Origin: Celeribacter arenosi
GTDB taxonomy: Bacteria > Pseudomonadota > Alphaproteobacteria > Rhodobacterales > Rhodobacteraceae
Reading direction: 5' to 3'
Length of the DNA stretch: 64,000 nt
NCBI RefSeq assembly: GCF_039539485.1
Contig: NZ_BAABDF010000006.1
Span: 248,001 to 312,000, forward strand
The position numbers and the translations under genes were made by a program. Positions 44,218-53,270 of the stretch are shown in pieces (positions within the stretch are counted from its first letter, which is position 1; each line of letters opens with the position of its first letter). The notes under the pieces were generated by a model. The model saw nothing but the letters and a program-made list of their open reading frames with translations. It was not told the origin of the DNA and did no database searches.

Positions 44218-44373
44218 ATGGAAAAAACCGGCAAGACTGGCAAAGACGCAAACAAAGCGCCAAACGCACGCGAAGAACGCCTCAAAGCGGCGCTCAAAGC
44301 GAATTTGTCACGACGTAAGGCACAGGCACGCGCGCGCAAACCCGAGACGCGCGGCCCAAAAGATAGCGAGTGA
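44218..44373 (+). CDS. small basic hypothetical protein upstream of murA
   Basis: 51-residue, strongly basic protein (AREERLKAALKANLSRRKAQ, then ARARKPETRG). It starts at ATG 44218 and ends TGA at 44373, 9 bases before murA. Similar short Arg/Lys/Ala-rich proteins are usual at this place in Rhodobacteraceae genomes. No function is known. The high charge suggests nucleic-acid or ribosome contact, which is inference only. Confidence 0.65.
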   Translation: MEKTGKTGKDANKAPNAREERLKAALKANLSRRKAQARARKPETRGPKDSE

Positions 44374-44382
44374 GGCAGGACA

Positions 44383-45648
44383 ATGGATTCTATTTTGGTA
44401 CGCGGGAACGGCCCCGTTTCAGGCGACATTGAGATCGCGGGCGCGAAAAATGCCTGTCTGACGCTCATGCCCGCCACGCTGCTCTCCGACGAGCCGCTCA
44501 CATTGACCAACGCGCCGCGCCTCAGCGACATCAAAACCATGACCGAACTTCTCGCCTCGCTCGGCGCAGAGGTCACAGCCCTCCAAGAGGGCAAAGTGCA
44601 GGCCATGTCGTGCCACGGCGACATCAATCCCGTCGCCGATTATGAAATCGTGCGCAAAATGCGCGCCTCCAACCTCGTGCTCGGCCCGCTTCTGGCGCGT
44701 CTGGGCCATGCGGTTGTCTCTCTGCCCGGCGGCTGCGCGATCGGCGCGCGCCCGATGGACCTTCACACCACGGCTCTCGAGGCGCTCGGCGCGCAGATCG
44801 AATTGCGCGACGGTTACCTGCACGCCAAGGCCCCCGGTGGCCTCAAAGGTGCGGTGCATAAAATGCGCTTCCCCTCGGTGGGCGCGACCGAAAACTTCCT
44901 GATGGCCGCCAGCCTCGCGAAAGGCACCTCGGTTCTGGAAAATGCCGCGCGCGAACCCGAAATCGTCGATCTCGTCTCCTGCCTCAAAAAGATGGGCGCC
45001 CAGATCGAAGGCGAAGGTACAGAGCGCATCGAAATTCAGGGCGTCGACCGCCTGCACGGCGCGACCCATCCGGTTGTCACCGACCGGATCGAACTGGGCA
45101 CCTTCATGCTCGCGCCCGCGATCTGTGGCGGCGAAGTCACCTGCCTTGGCGGTAAACTTTCCCTCGTCGAGGCCTTCGTGGAAAAACTCGAACGTGCCGG
45201 CGTCAGCGTCACTGAAAATGCCCGCGGCCTGACCGTGAGCCGTGGCGAAAACCGCGTGCAGGCCGTCGATGTGGTCACCGAACCCTTCCCGGGCTTCCCC
45301 ACCGACCTGCAGGCGCAGATGATGGCGCTCCTGTGCACCGCCGAAGGCACCTCGGTTCTCGAAGAAACCATCTTTGAAAACCGCTTTATGCACGCCCCCG
45401 AACTCACCCGCATGGGCGCGGACATCGAGGTCCACGGTGGCCACGCAACCGTCCACGGTGTCGAACGCCTCAAAGGCGCGCGCGTCATGGCCACCGACCT
45501 GCGCGCCTCCGTCTCGCTCATCCTCGCAGGCCTCGCCGCAGAGGGTGAAACGGTCGTCTCGCGCGTCTACCACCTCGATCGCGGCTATGAATTCGTCGAA
45601 AAGAAACTGTCGGGCATCGGCGCGCATATCGAAAGGATCAAATCCTGA
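44383..45648 (+). CDS. murA: UDP-N-acetylglucosamine 1-carboxyvinyltransferase MurA
   Basis: 421-residue EPSP-synthase-fold enzyme, full length. The catalytic Cys (fosfomycin target) is in LPGGCAIGARPMDLH, and the N-terminal SGDIEIAGAKNACLTLMPA and C-terminal DRGYEFVEKKLSGIGA segments are conserved. It transfers enolpyruvate from PEP to UDP-GlcNAc, the first committed step of peptidoglycan synthesis. The start ATG 44383 follows AGGCAGGACA. Its stop overlaps the next gene's start by one base. Confidence 0.97.
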   Translation: MDSILVRGNGPVSGDIEIAGAKNACLTLMPATLLSDEPLTLTNAPRLSDIKTMTELLASLGAEVTALQEGKVQAMSCHGDINPVADYEIVRKMRASNLVLGPLLARLGHAVVSLPGGCAIGARPMDLHTTALEALGAQIELRDGYLHAKAPGGLKGAVHKMRFPSVGATENFLMAASLAKGTSVLENAAREPEIVDLVSCLKKMGAQIEGEGTERIEIQGVDRLHGATHPVVTDRIELGTFMLAPAICGGEVTCLGGKLSLVEAFVEKLERAGVSVTENARGLTVSRGENRVQAVDVVTEPFPGFPTDLQAQMMALLCTAEGTSVLEETIFENRFMHAPELTRMGADIEVHGGHATVHGVERLKGARVMATDLRASVSLILAGLAAEGETVVSRVYHLDRGYEFVEKKLSGIGAHIERIKS

Positions 45649-46127
45649 TGGTCGAGGATGCACGTTTCGAAGACGGCGGTGAAAAGCCCCTGCGCCTCAA
45701 GGCGCTCGACAGCGATGATCTGACGGTGATCTCGGCGCTGGTGCAGGATGCGATTGTGCCGATGGGCGAAATCTCCTTTGATGCCACCGCGCGCCGCTTT
45801 GCCATGCTGCTCAACCGCTTCCGCTGGGAAGACCTCGTGGCGGCCGAAAAACGCGCCCGCCCTGTCGAACGCGTGCAGGCGGTTCTGGTGTTTGATGATG
45901 TGATCGCGGCGCAATCCGCAGGGCTGGAGGCGGGCGATAAAGACACCGTCATCTCGATCCTCGCGATCACCTTTACTCCCAAAACCGACGGCATGGGCCG
46001 CGTGGAGATCACGCTGGCCGGTGACGGGGCCATCGCGCTCGACCTCGAAGCGCTCGACGTGACACTCAAAGACGTCACACGTCCCTATCTCGCCCCCTCG
46101 CGCCTCACCCCCGACCACGACGCGTGA
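45648..46127 (+). CDS. DUF2948 family protein
   Basis: 159-residue soluble protein. LRLKALDSDDLTVISALVQD near the N-terminus and FAMLLNRFRWEDL match DUF2948, a family largely confined to alphaproteobacteria and usually directly downstream of murA. Function is unknown. Overlaps the murA stop (ATG within TGATGG), so the two are cotranslated. Confidence 0.88.
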   Translation: MVEDARFEDGGEKPLRLKALDSDDLTVISALVQDAIVPMGEISFDATARRFAMLLNRFRWEDLVAAEKRARPVERVQAVLVFDDVIAAQSAGLEAGDKDTVISILAITFTPKTDGMGRVEITLAGDGAIALDLEALDVTLKDVTRPYLAPSRLTPDHDA

Positions 46128-46225
46128 TGTGGGCCCCGTTTCGGGGCGGCGGGGTTGAAATGATAGGCTCTGCGGGTAGGCTAGGGGCCACAAACTGCCA
46201 TGTCATTTTACCCAAGGCCCATTTT

Positions 46226-46681
46226 ATGAAATTGCGACTTTCCCTCCCGCTTCTGGCTGCAATCACCCTCTCTCTCACCGCCATCGCGCCCGCGCAGGCC
46301 CAGCAGAAGTCGGACCCGCGCCCGGTGAGCGACGGCTTCGCCGATGCCTACTTAAACTGGGAAAGAGGCGATTACGGTTTCTTCCGCTGGGCAGTTTTCA
46401 ACAACAACGGCAAAATCGAACTCTGCGGCGCCTTTGCCACCAAAGGCACCTCGGTGGGGTTTAGATTCACCAAAGCGGCCATGGCCGAGGCCCGCCTGAT
46501 GGCCGACGGGAAATCCGTCCTGCGCGGCATCTCCTTTTTCAAAAGCCGCCCGAACAAAGCCCTGGCCAATAAACTGTTCGGCGAGCCCGCGAATTGCCGG
46601 ATCACGAAAACCGACTACCCCGCCGGAAAAGTGGCCTTTCAGCTGAAATTCCGCGACGGCGCCTATTCAGTGTCCAAATAA
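46226..46681 (+). CDS. secreted hypothetical protein
   Basis: 151 residues. A clear Sec signal peptide (KLRLSLPLLAAITLSLTAIA, then PAQAQ) gives a mature periplasmic domain of about 127 residues with two cysteines (IELCGAF, EPANCRIT) that could form a disulfide. The sequence FRWAVFNNNGKIELCGAFAT is not a family I recognise. ATG 46226 begins the signal peptide; the open frame to 46124 upstream overlaps DUF2948. It and the next gene are inserted between DUF2948 and hisD, which are often close in related genomes. Confidence 0.75.
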   Translation: MKLRLSLPLLAAITLSLTAIAPAQAQQKSDPRPVSDGFADAYLNWERGDYGFFRWAVFNNNGKIELCGAFATKGTSVGFRFTKAAMAEARLMADGKSVLRGISFFKSRPNKALANKLFGEPANCRITKTDYPAGKVAFQLKFRDGAYSVSK

Positions 46682-46694
46682 TGCAGGCGCCGCA

Positions 46695-47201
46695 ATGATC
46701 CGTGTTCTGGGCGAAGACGATTTGGACGCGTGGCTGTCGCTGCGACTGGATGCGTTGCTCCGTCACCCCGAAAACTTCCTCACCAGCCACGCCGAGGTAT
46801 CCGCGCGCCCGCGAAGCGCACATGTCGCCCGCCTGCAAAGCGGGGCGATCTGGGGGGCTTTCGACGGTGACACCCTGACGGGTATGATCGCCTGTGACCG
46901 CCTGCGCACACCGGGAACCGAGCATCGCGCGCAAATCACCTCCTTTTACGTCGCCCCCGATCACCGCGGCGGCGGGCAGGGGCGTCGCCTGCTCGAGTTC
47001 GTCAGCACAGGGATGGAGGGGCAGGGCGTCGTGCAACTCGAACTGCAGGTGGCGGTGGAAAACACATCGGCAATCCGCTTTTACGAGGCGGCCGGTTTCC
47101 AACGCTTCGGCACCTTCCCGCGACAGGTTGTGCGCGATGGACGCTGCGAAAGCGATTATTTCATGGTGCGCTTTCTGGACGGGTGGCGCGCCGACGCTTG
47201 A
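46695..47201 (+). CDS. GNAT-family N-acetyltransferase
   Basis: 168-residue Gcn5-type acetyltransferase. The acetyl-CoA-binding motif A is FYVAPDHRGGGQGRRLLEFV (Q/RxxGxG/A pattern), and motif B is VENTSAIRFYEAAGFQRFGT. It would acetylate a small molecule or protein amine; substrate unknown. It follows the secreted protein gene by 13 bases and precedes hisD by 44. Confidence 0.88.
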   Translation: MIRVLGEDDLDAWLSLRLDALLRHPENFLTSHAEVSARPRSAHVARLQSGAIWGAFDGDTLTGMIACDRLRTPGTEHRAQITSFYVAPDHRGGGQGRRLLEFVSTGMEGQGVVQLELQVAVENTSAIRFYEAAGFQRFGTFPRQVVRDGRCESDYFMVRFLDGWRADA

Positions 47202-47245
47202 GGCTGCGGCGCGCGCGCGATATGTCGGGCTAACAGGAGATCGCG

Positions 47246-48559
47246 ATGCCGCAGTATATCGACACCCAAGACGCTGATTTCGAGACGAAACTCAGCGCCC
47301 TTCTCAGCGCGAAACGCGAAGACAGCCCCGATGTCGACGATATCGTCGCAGGGATCATCGCCGATGTGCGCGCGCGCGGCGATGCGGCGGTGCTCGACCT
47401 CACGGCAAAATTCGACCGGATGGATATCACCGCCGACCAGCTGCGCTTTTCCAGTGCCGAAATCGATGCCCTCATCGCGCAGGTTTCGTCCGAGGACCGC
47501 GCAGCGCTCGAACTCGCCGCCGAACGCATCCGCGCCTATCACGTCCGCCAGATGCCGCATGACGAACAATGGACCGACCCCGAAGGGGCGACATTGGGCT
47601 GGCGCTGGACGCCGGTGTCGGCGGCTGGCCTCTATGTGCCCGGCGGTCTGGCCACATATCCCTCCTCGGTCCTGATGAACGCGATCCCCGCCAAGGTCGC
47701 AGGCGTGCCGCGTCTGGCGATCACCGTGCCGACGCCTGACGGGGCGGCAAACCCGCTCGTCATGCTGGCCGCGCGCATTTCGGGCGTCGATGAAATCTAC
47801 CGCATCGGTGGCGCACAGGCGATTGCGGCGCTGGCCTATGGCACGCAATCCATCGCGCCCGTCGATAAAATCACCGGACCGGGCAACGCCTTTGTCGCCG
47901 CCGCCAAACGGCGCGTGTTCGGCAAGGTCGGCATCGACATGATCGCAGGCCCCTCGGAAATCCTCGTGATCGCGGATGGCGACAATGACCCTGACTGGAT
48001 CGCCATCGACCTGTTGTCACAGGCCGAACATGACGAAAGCACACAGTCGATCCTGCTCACCGACGACCCCGCATTTGCCCGCGCGGTCGCAGCCTCCGTC
48101 GACAAATTCCTGCAAACCCTCGAACGCCGCGACATCGCGCGCAAGGCGTGGGAGGACAACGGCGTCATCATCACCGTGCGCGATCTCGACGAGGCCGCCG
48201 TGGTCTCCGACCGCTTTGCCCCCGAACACCTCGAACTCTGCGTGGCCGACCCCGACGCGCTCAGCGCCAAAATCACCCACGCGGGCGCCATCTTCCTCGG
48301 CGCATGGACACCCGAGGCCATCGGCGACTACATCGGCGGCCCCAACCACGTCCTGCCCACCGCCCGCTCGGCGCGTTTTTCCTCCGGCCTGTCGGTTCTC
48401 GACTTCCTCAAACGCACAACCTTGGCCAAAATGACCCCACAGGCCCTCGCCGCCATCGGCCCCGCCGCCGAAACACTGGCGCGCGCCGAAAGCCTCGAGG
48501 CCCACGGCCTCTCCGTGCGCGCCCGCCTCGATCGACTGAACGGAGACCCCGATGAGTAA
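47246..48559 (+). CDS. hisD: histidinol dehydrogenase HisD
   Basis: 437-residue enzyme catalysing the last two steps of histidine synthesis, L-histidinol to L-histidine with two NAD+. The conserved segments are GLYVPGG, RIGGAQAIAALAYGT, KITGPGNAFVAAAKR, zinc ligands in LSQAEHDESTQS and FAPEHLEL. ATG 47246 follows AGGAGA. Overlaps UPF0262 by 8 bases, a fixed neighbour in Rhodobacteraceae. Confidence 0.96.
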   Translation: MPQYIDTQDADFETKLSALLSAKREDSPDVDDIVAGIIADVRARGDAAVLDLTAKFDRMDITADQLRFSSAEIDALIAQVSSEDRAALELAAERIRAYHVRQMPHDEQWTDPEGATLGWRWTPVSAAGLYVPGGLATYPSSVLMNAIPAKVAGVPRLAITVPTPDGAANPLVMLAARISGVDEIYRIGGAQAIAALAYGTQSIAPVDKITGPGNAFVAAAKRRVFGKVGIDMIAGPSEILVIADGDNDPDWIAIDLLSQAEHDESTQSILLTDDPAFARAVAASVDKFLQTLERRDIARKAWEDNGVIITVRDLDEAAVVSDRFAPEHLELCVADPDALSAKITHAGAIFLGAWTPEAIGDYIGGPNHVLPTARSARFSSGLSVLDFLKRTTLAKMTPQALAAIGPAAETLARAESLEAHGLSVRARLDRLNGDPDE

Positions 48560-49031
48560 ACTCGTAAGCATTACCATCGACGACGCCGGTCTCGCCGCGC
48601 CAACGCCGGAAATCGAACAGGAACGCAAGGTCGCGATCTTCGATTTGCTCGAAGACAACTCATTCACCCTGCCCGAACGCGAAGACCGCTCGATCCCGAA
48701 GGGGCCGTTCAAACTCCTGCTGTGCATCCGCGAACGCCGCCTTGTGTTCGATATCTCCGACACCGGCGACGATCAGGTCGCGGAATTCCACCTCTCGCTC
48801 GGACCCTTCCGCCAAGTGGTCAAAGACTACTTCCAGATCTGCGAAAGCTATTTCGACGCGGTCAAAAAGATGCCCCCCTCCCAAATCGAGGCCATCGACA
48901 TGGCGCGCCGCGGTATCCACAACGAAGGCGCGCGCGTCCTGCAGGAACGCCTTGACGGCAAGGCCGACGTCGATATCGACACCGCGCGTCGCCTCTTTAC
49001 CCTCATTTGCGTGCTGCATTGGGGCGGATGA
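48552..49031 (+). CDS. UPF0262 family protein
   Basis: 159-residue cytoplasmic protein with the UPF0262 pattern: ERKVAIFDLLEDNSF and GPFKLLLCIRERRLVFDI near the N-terminus, then GPFRQVVKDYFQICESYFDA and GIHNEGARVLQERL. Alphaproteobacterial conserved family of unknown function, coupled to hisD by an 8-base overlap. Confidence 0.92.
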   Translation: MSKLVSITIDDAGLAAPTPEIEQERKVAIFDLLEDNSFTLPEREDRSIPKGPFKLLLCIRERRLVFDISDTGDDQVAEFHLSLGPFRQVVKDYFQICESYFDAVKKMPPSQIEAIDMARRGIHNEGARVLQERLDGKADVDIDTARRLFTLICVLHWGG

Positions 49032-49035
49032 ACGC

Positions 49036-49494
49036 ATGAGCGACACCCTTCCCCATTCGGTGCTCTTCTGCTGCGATCACAACGCGGTCAGATCACCAAT
49101 GGCCGAAGGGCTGATGAAGCGATTCTACCCCGGCGAGCTCTATGTCCAATCCGCAGGGGTGCATAACGACCTCGAAGTGGACGGGTTTGCCGTCGCCGTC
49201 TGCGATGAACTCGGCGTCCACCTGCACCGCCACCGCGCCCGCTCTTTCGAGGATATGAAGGACTGGGGCGATGACATCTCCGCCTATGACCTGATCGTCG
49301 CCCTCTCGCCTGCGAGCCAACGACTGGCCCTTGAGATGACGCGCTTTTACCACCTCGACGTGGAATACTGGCCGATCATGGACCCGACCGGCATCGGCGA
49401 GACACGGGAGGCGAAACTGGCCGCCTACCGGCAGGCGCGCGACCAAATCGTGGCCCGCATGACCGCCCGCTTCGGTCCGCGCAGGGATACCTGA
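49036..49494 (+). CDS. low-molecular-weight phosphotyrosine phosphatase-like protein
   Basis: 152 residues. The P-loop CX5R is CDHNAVRS (residues 12-19 region of VLFCCDHNAVRSPMAEG), and the general-acid Asp lies in the C-terminal WPIMDPTG. This is the LMW-PTP/arsenate reductase (ArsC) fold; the DP loop favours phosphatase over reductase. It follows UPF0262 by 4 bases and precedes infA, a conserved arrangement. Substrate unknown. Confidence 0.87.
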   Translation: MSDTLPHSVLFCCDHNAVRSPMAEGLMKRFYPGELYVQSAGVHNDLEVDGFAVAVCDELGVHLHRHRARSFEDMKDWGDDISAYDLIVALSPASQRLALEMTRFYHLDVEYWPIMDPTGIGETREAKLAAYRQARDQIVARMTARFGPRRDT

Positions 49495-49626
49495 GGCGGC
49501 ATAAAGCGCACATATGGCACGTTGAAACGCCGCGTGAGGCGATTTGGACCTTGAAAACCATCACATTAAGGCTCATTTACAACCGCGCCTCCCAAGGGGT
49601 GGCGAGAAACATATTATGGAGTGACC

Positions 49627-49845
49627 ATGGCCAAGGAAGAAATGCTCGAATTTCCCGGTGTCGTTAAGGAACTCCTGCCGAATGCGACATTCCTGGTCGA
49701 GCTTGAAAATGGCCATACGATCATCGCACACACGGCAGGAAAGATGCGCAAAAACCGCATCCGCGTTCTGGCTGGCGACAAGGTGCAAGTCGAAATGACG
49801 CCCTACGATCTGACCAAGGGTCGGATCAACTACCGCTTCCGCTAA
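49627..49845 (+). CDS. infA: translation initiation factor IF-1
   Basis: 72-residue single S1/OB-fold protein, normal length. AKEEMLEFPGVVKELLPNAT and GKMRKNRIRVLAGDKVQVEM are typical. It binds the ribosomal A site during initiation with IF-2 and IF-3. ATG 49627 is chosen because it gives the standard N-terminus; the frame opens at GTG 49621. It starts the infA-maf-rng-yacG group, with maf beginning one base after its stop. Confidence 0.97.
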   Translation: MAKEEMLEFPGVVKELLPNATFLVELENGHTIIAHTAGKMRKNRIRVLAGDKVQVEMTPYDLTKGRINYRFR

Positions 49846-49846
49846 A

Positions 49847-50425
49847 ATGAAGCTGATCCTCGGGTCGGGTAGCCCGCGCCGGAAGGAACTTCTGGCGCAG
49901 ATCGGGCTCGTTGCCGATGACATTCGCACGCCCGATATCGACGAGGACCCTCAGGGCGCGGAACTCCCGCGCCCCTATGTGCAACGCATGGCCCGCGAAA
50001 AAGTGCTGGCCGTGCCCCGCGCAGACGGCGAGGTCGTGCTATGCGCCGATACCACCGTCGCGCTCGGGCGGCGCATCCTCGGCAAACCCGCCGATGAAAA
50101 AGAGGCCGCCCAGTTCCTGCTGTCCATGGCCGGACGCCGCCACCGTGTGATTACCGCCATCGCGGTCGCCGCAGGGGATCACATCTGGGAAGCAGACGTC
50201 ACCACCACCGTGAAAATGAAACGCCTCTCGGACGTGGAGCTCAATTCCTACCTCGCGAGCGGCGATTGGCGCGGCAAAGCCGGCGGCTACGGCATCCAGG
50301 GCCCCGCAGGCGCCTTCATCCCGTGGATCCAAGGGTCCTACAGCGCCGTCATGGGGCTGCCCGTGGCCGAAACCGCGGCCCTGCTCGCCGCCGCCGGATA
50401 CCCCGTCTATGGAGATCGCTCATGA
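49847..50425 (+). CDS. maf: Maf family nucleotide pyrophosphatase
   Basis: 192-residue Maf/HAM1-fold protein. The N-terminal loop LGSGSPRRKELLAQIGL binds the nucleotide; ADTTVALGRRILGKP and YGIQGPAGAFIPWIQGSYSAVMG are conserved. Maf proteins hydrolyse dTTP, UTP and modified nucleotides. Overlaps rng by 4 bases (ATGA). Confidence 0.93.
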   Translation: MKLILGSGSPRRKELLAQIGLVADDIRTPDIDEDPQGAELPRPYVQRMAREKVLAVPRADGEVVLCADTTVALGRRILGKPADEKEAAQFLLSMAGRRHRVITAIAVAAGDHIWEADVTTTVKMKRLSDVELNSYLASGDWRGKAGGYGIQGPAGAFIPWIQGSYSAVMGLPVAETAALLAAAGYPVYGDRS

Positions 50426-51462
50426 AGGGCTCGACCATCGCACTCGGACAGGTGAGGGGGCTCAAAGCCGCCGCGCTGATCGTGGACGGCAAACTCACTG
50501 ATTTCGTGATCGACGCGGGCGACGATGCCCCAGCCGCACCGGGATCGATCTTCCGCGCCAAAGGTGGCCGCCTTCTCAAAGGCATGGGGGGCGCAATGCT
50601 CGACCTGCCCGATGGCGAACAGGCCTATCTGCGCGGCTCCAAGGGCCTCAAACCCGGCGCCTCGATGCTGGTGCAGGTCAGCCATATCGCCGAGGACGGC
50701 AAAGCCATCCCCGTCACCACGCGCCTGTTGTTCAAGTCGCGCTACGCCATCCTCACCCCCGGCGCGCCGGGTCTCAACATCTCGCGCCAGATTCAGGACG
50801 ACGACACGCTCATCGCCCTGCATGACATCGCAAAACTGGGCATGGAGGGCGCGGATGAAACCCTCGGGCTGATCCTGCGCTCGGCCTGCGAGAGTGCCGA
50901 TTTCGACGCCGTCGCCGCCGACCTCGCCGACACCCGCGCGCTGGCCGAGGCGGTTCTCGGCGACGAAGCAGGCGCGCCCGAATTGCTCGTCGCAGGCCCC
51001 GATGCATGGGAAACCGCATGGCGCGACTGGCCCGATGCGGATGAGTATGACGAAAGCGAAGACGCCTTTGACACCCATGGCGTGCACGAGATGATCGAGG
51101 AAATCCTCGACCCCCGCGTGCGCCTCACCAGCTCCGCCTCCGCCTATATCGAACCAACCCGCGCGCTCGTCGCCGTAGACGTCAACACAGGCGGTGACTT
51201 CTCGCCCGCCGCAGGGCTAAAGGCCAATATCGCCCTGGCCCGCGACCTGCCGCGCCAGTTGCGCCTGCGCGGTCTGGCCGGCCAGATCACCCTCGATCTC
51301 GCCCCGATGCCGAAAAAAGACCGCCGCCAGTTCGAACAATCCCTCAAAGCTGCATTCAAATCAGAAGGCGGCGATATCGTCCTCGCCGGATGGACCCCTC
51401 TGGGCCATTTTGAAGTGCAAAAGAAACGGACACGGGTGCCAGTTGCGGAGGTTCTGAAATGA
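50422..51462 (+). CDS. rng: ribonuclease E/G family protein
   Basis: 346-residue single-strand-specific endoribonuclease of the RNase G class, shorter than E. coli RNase G (489 residues). The catalytic Asp pair lies in AVDVNTGGDFS and TLDLAPMPKKDRR. No zinc-link CPxC or long scaffold domain is present, as in other short alphaproteobacterial copies. It would take part in rRNA maturation and mRNA decay. The start is ATG 50422 (overlap with maf); the open frame from 50266 is in a wrong frame of maf. It overlaps yacG by 4 bases. Confidence 0.92.
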   Translation: MKGSTIALGQVRGLKAAALIVDGKLTDFVIDAGDDAPAAPGSIFRAKGGRLLKGMGGAMLDLPDGEQAYLRGSKGLKPGASMLVQVSHIAEDGKAIPVTTRLLFKSRYAILTPGAPGLNISRQIQDDDTLIALHDIAKLGMEGADETLGLILRSACESADFDAVAADLADTRALAEAVLGDEAGAPELLVAGPDAWETAWRDWPDADEYDESEDAFDTHGVHEMIEEILDPRVRLTSSASAYIEPTRALVAVDVNTGGDFSPAAGLKANIALARDLPRQLRLRGLAGQITLDLAPMPKKDRRQFEQSLKAAFKSEGGDIVLAGWTPLGHFEVQKKRTRVPVAEVLK

Positions 51463-51665
51463 GCTGTCCGATCTGCGGAAAAGACAGGGTGGAGAAATAC
51501 CGCCCCTTCTGCTCCAAACGCTGCGCAGACATCGATCTCGGCCGCTGGATGAACGGATCCTACGCGGTTCCCAGCGAACGCGAAGACGACCCCGAAGCGC
51601 TCGTGGAGGCTCTCGAAGAGATGACGCGCGCCGCCACGCACGACGGGTCTGAAAAACCACAGTAG
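51459..51665 (+). CDS. yacG: DNA gyrase inhibitor YacG, zinc-binding
   Basis: 68-residue zinc-finger protein with four Cys ligands in SCPICGKD and FCSKRCADIDLGRWM. YacG binds the GyrB C-terminal region and blocks DNA binding by gyrase in E. coli. It is the last gene of infA-maf-rng-yacG, 76 bases before tRNA-Phe. Confidence 0.94.
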   Translation: MSCPICGKDRVEKYRPFCSKRCADIDLGRWMNGSYAVPSEREDDPEALVEALEEMTRAATHDGSEKPQ

Positions 51666-51741
51666 CAGCGCCATTTCCCTCTGGACACCGCCGCGCCCCC
51701 CCACTAAAACCCCGCTACCCGAACGCAAGCGCGTTCCCGGT

Positions 51742-51816
51742 GCCCGGGTAGCTCAGGGGTAGAGCAGTGGATTGAAAATCCTCGTGTCGGTGGTTCGATT
51801 CCGCCCCTGGGCACCA
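51742..51816 (+). tRNA. tRNA-Phe(GAA)
   Basis: Acceptor GCCCGGG pairs with CCTGGGC (one G-U), U8-A9 then D-arm GCTC...GAGC, anticodon loop TTGAAAA (anticodon GAA), T-arm GGTTCGATTCC, discriminator A and encoded CCA (51814-51816). Reads phenylalanine TTC/TTT. Confidence 0.95.
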
Positions 51817-52047
51817 TTTAAATAAACCAAAATCAACCTGACCGATAATCTAACAGCCTCGCTGCTCCAGCGGTGTCTTGCCCGATGTCCGCCCTTTAAG
51901 AGAGCCATCGACATCAACCGCTCAAATCCCAACAGGGAAGGGGGCAGGCACATAAATGTCCTCCCCCCCGACCGTCCCCGTCGCCGCCCTCATCCCCGAG
52001 GTCTTCCATGTCCCGGACCGCGAAATTTCGCGCAATCTCGCACAATC

Positions 52048-53253
52048 TCACAGTCTGGGTGCGTAACCGGCCATTATCCCACGCAACTCTGCCAGACCCT
52101 GCATCCGACCAACGAGCGGATAACCCGGCATCATCGGCCGCGCGAGATCACTGACGAGCGAATGCCCATGATCGGGCCGCATCGGGATGACATGATCGGC
52201 ACGCCCCGCCGCGCGACGCTTTGCTTCTTCTCGCAGGAGCGCATGAACCGCGCCAACGAGGTCACTGTCGCCATCCAGATGCTCGGACTCGTGAAAACTC
52301 GATCGCGCCCCGTCAGCGGGCGCATGCCGTTTGGTGTTGCGCAGGTGCACGAAGTGGATGCGATCGCCGAAGGTTTCGACAAACCGGACCGCATCGAAAT
52401 CCGGTGCCACCCCCATCGACCCCGTGCACAATGTCACCCCGTTGGCGGGGCTATCGACGGCCTGCATCACATAGCGGTAATCATCCTCGCTCGACATCAC
52501 CCGCGGCATCCCGAGGAGCGGGAAAGGCGGATCATCGGGATGACAGCACAGGCGGATGCCCAGCTCCTGAGCCGTCGGCACAACCTCGGAGAGGAAATCG
52601 ACCAGGTTCGAGCGCAACCGGTCTCTGGAGGTCTGGCTGTAGATGTCGAGGTGTGCGGTCAACGCATCCAGCGTCCAGTTTTCGTTCGCACCCGGCAGCC
52701 CCGCAACGATGTTCTGCGTGAGCGCGCCCTTGGTGGCATCGCTCATCGTGTCAAACCGCGCGCGCACTTGGTCGATGAAGGCGGCGGAGTAATCCTCGCC
52801 CGCACCCGCGCGATTGAGGATGAATACATCGAAGGCGGCAAAATCTATCAAATCGAACCGCATCGCCGTGCCCCCGTTGTCCAGAGGCGAGGTCAGATCG
52901 GTGCGCGTCCAGTCGAGGACCGGCATGAAGTTATAACAAACCGTGGACAGCCCGCATTGCGCGAGATTGCGCAGGCTCTGGCGATAGGTCTCATAATGCT
53001 CGCGGTAATTGCCCGTCTGGGACTTGATCGCCTCGGACACCACCAGACTTTCCACCACATCCCACTGCAACGGCGCGCCCGCGCCCTGGGGCTGTCTGAT
53101 CTCGGCCTGACGCTTCTGGATTTCCGCAACGCTCCACACATCGCCGGTGGCAATGTGATGGAGCGCGGTGACGATCCCCTCTGCCCCGGTCATGCGGATT
53201 TCAGGCATCGAAATCTCGTCAGCCGGGCCGAACCAGCGCCATGTTTGTTTCAT
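52048..53253 (-). CDS. uxuA: mannonate dehydratase UxuA
   Basis: 401-residue metal-dependent dehydratase of the UxuA family. The N-terminal TWRWFGPADEISMPEIR and GAEGIVTALHHI are family signatures; metal-site segments include LCCHPDDPPFPLLGMPR, HFVHLRNTKR, FHESEHLDGD and PMRPDHGHS. It dehydrates D-mannonate to 2-keto-3-deoxygluconate in uronate breakdown. It is the last gene of the long minus-strand sugar operon, 17 bases after the ABC ATPase, so mannonate is a likely product of the imported sugar. Confidence 0.95.
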   Translation of the reverse strand: MKQTWRWFGPADEISMPEIRMTGAEGIVTALHHIATGDVWSVAEIQKRQAEIRQPQGAGAPLQWDVVESLVVSEAIKSQTGNYREHYETYRQSLRNLAQCGLSTVCYNFMPVLDWTRTDLTSPLDNGGTAMRFDLIDFAAFDVFILNRAGAGEDYSAAFIDQVRARFDTMSDATKGALTQNIVAGLPGANENWTLDALTAHLDIYSQTSRDRLRSNLVDFLSEVVPTAQELGIRLCCHPDDPPFPLLGMPRVMSSEDDYRYVMQAVDSPANGVTLCTGSMGVAPDFDAVRFVETFGDRIHFVHLRNTKRHAPADGARSSFHESEHLDGDSDLVGAVHALLREEAKRRAAGRADHVIPMRPDHGHSLVSDLARPMMPGYPLVGRMQGLAELRGIMAGYAPRL

Positions 53254-53270
53254 TTGATACCCCTTTGGCG

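Noticed and set aside
51753..51953. Minus-strand open frame ending in NGAQGRNRTTDTRIFN
   Set aside because: It is the antisense of tRNA-Phe and is spurious.
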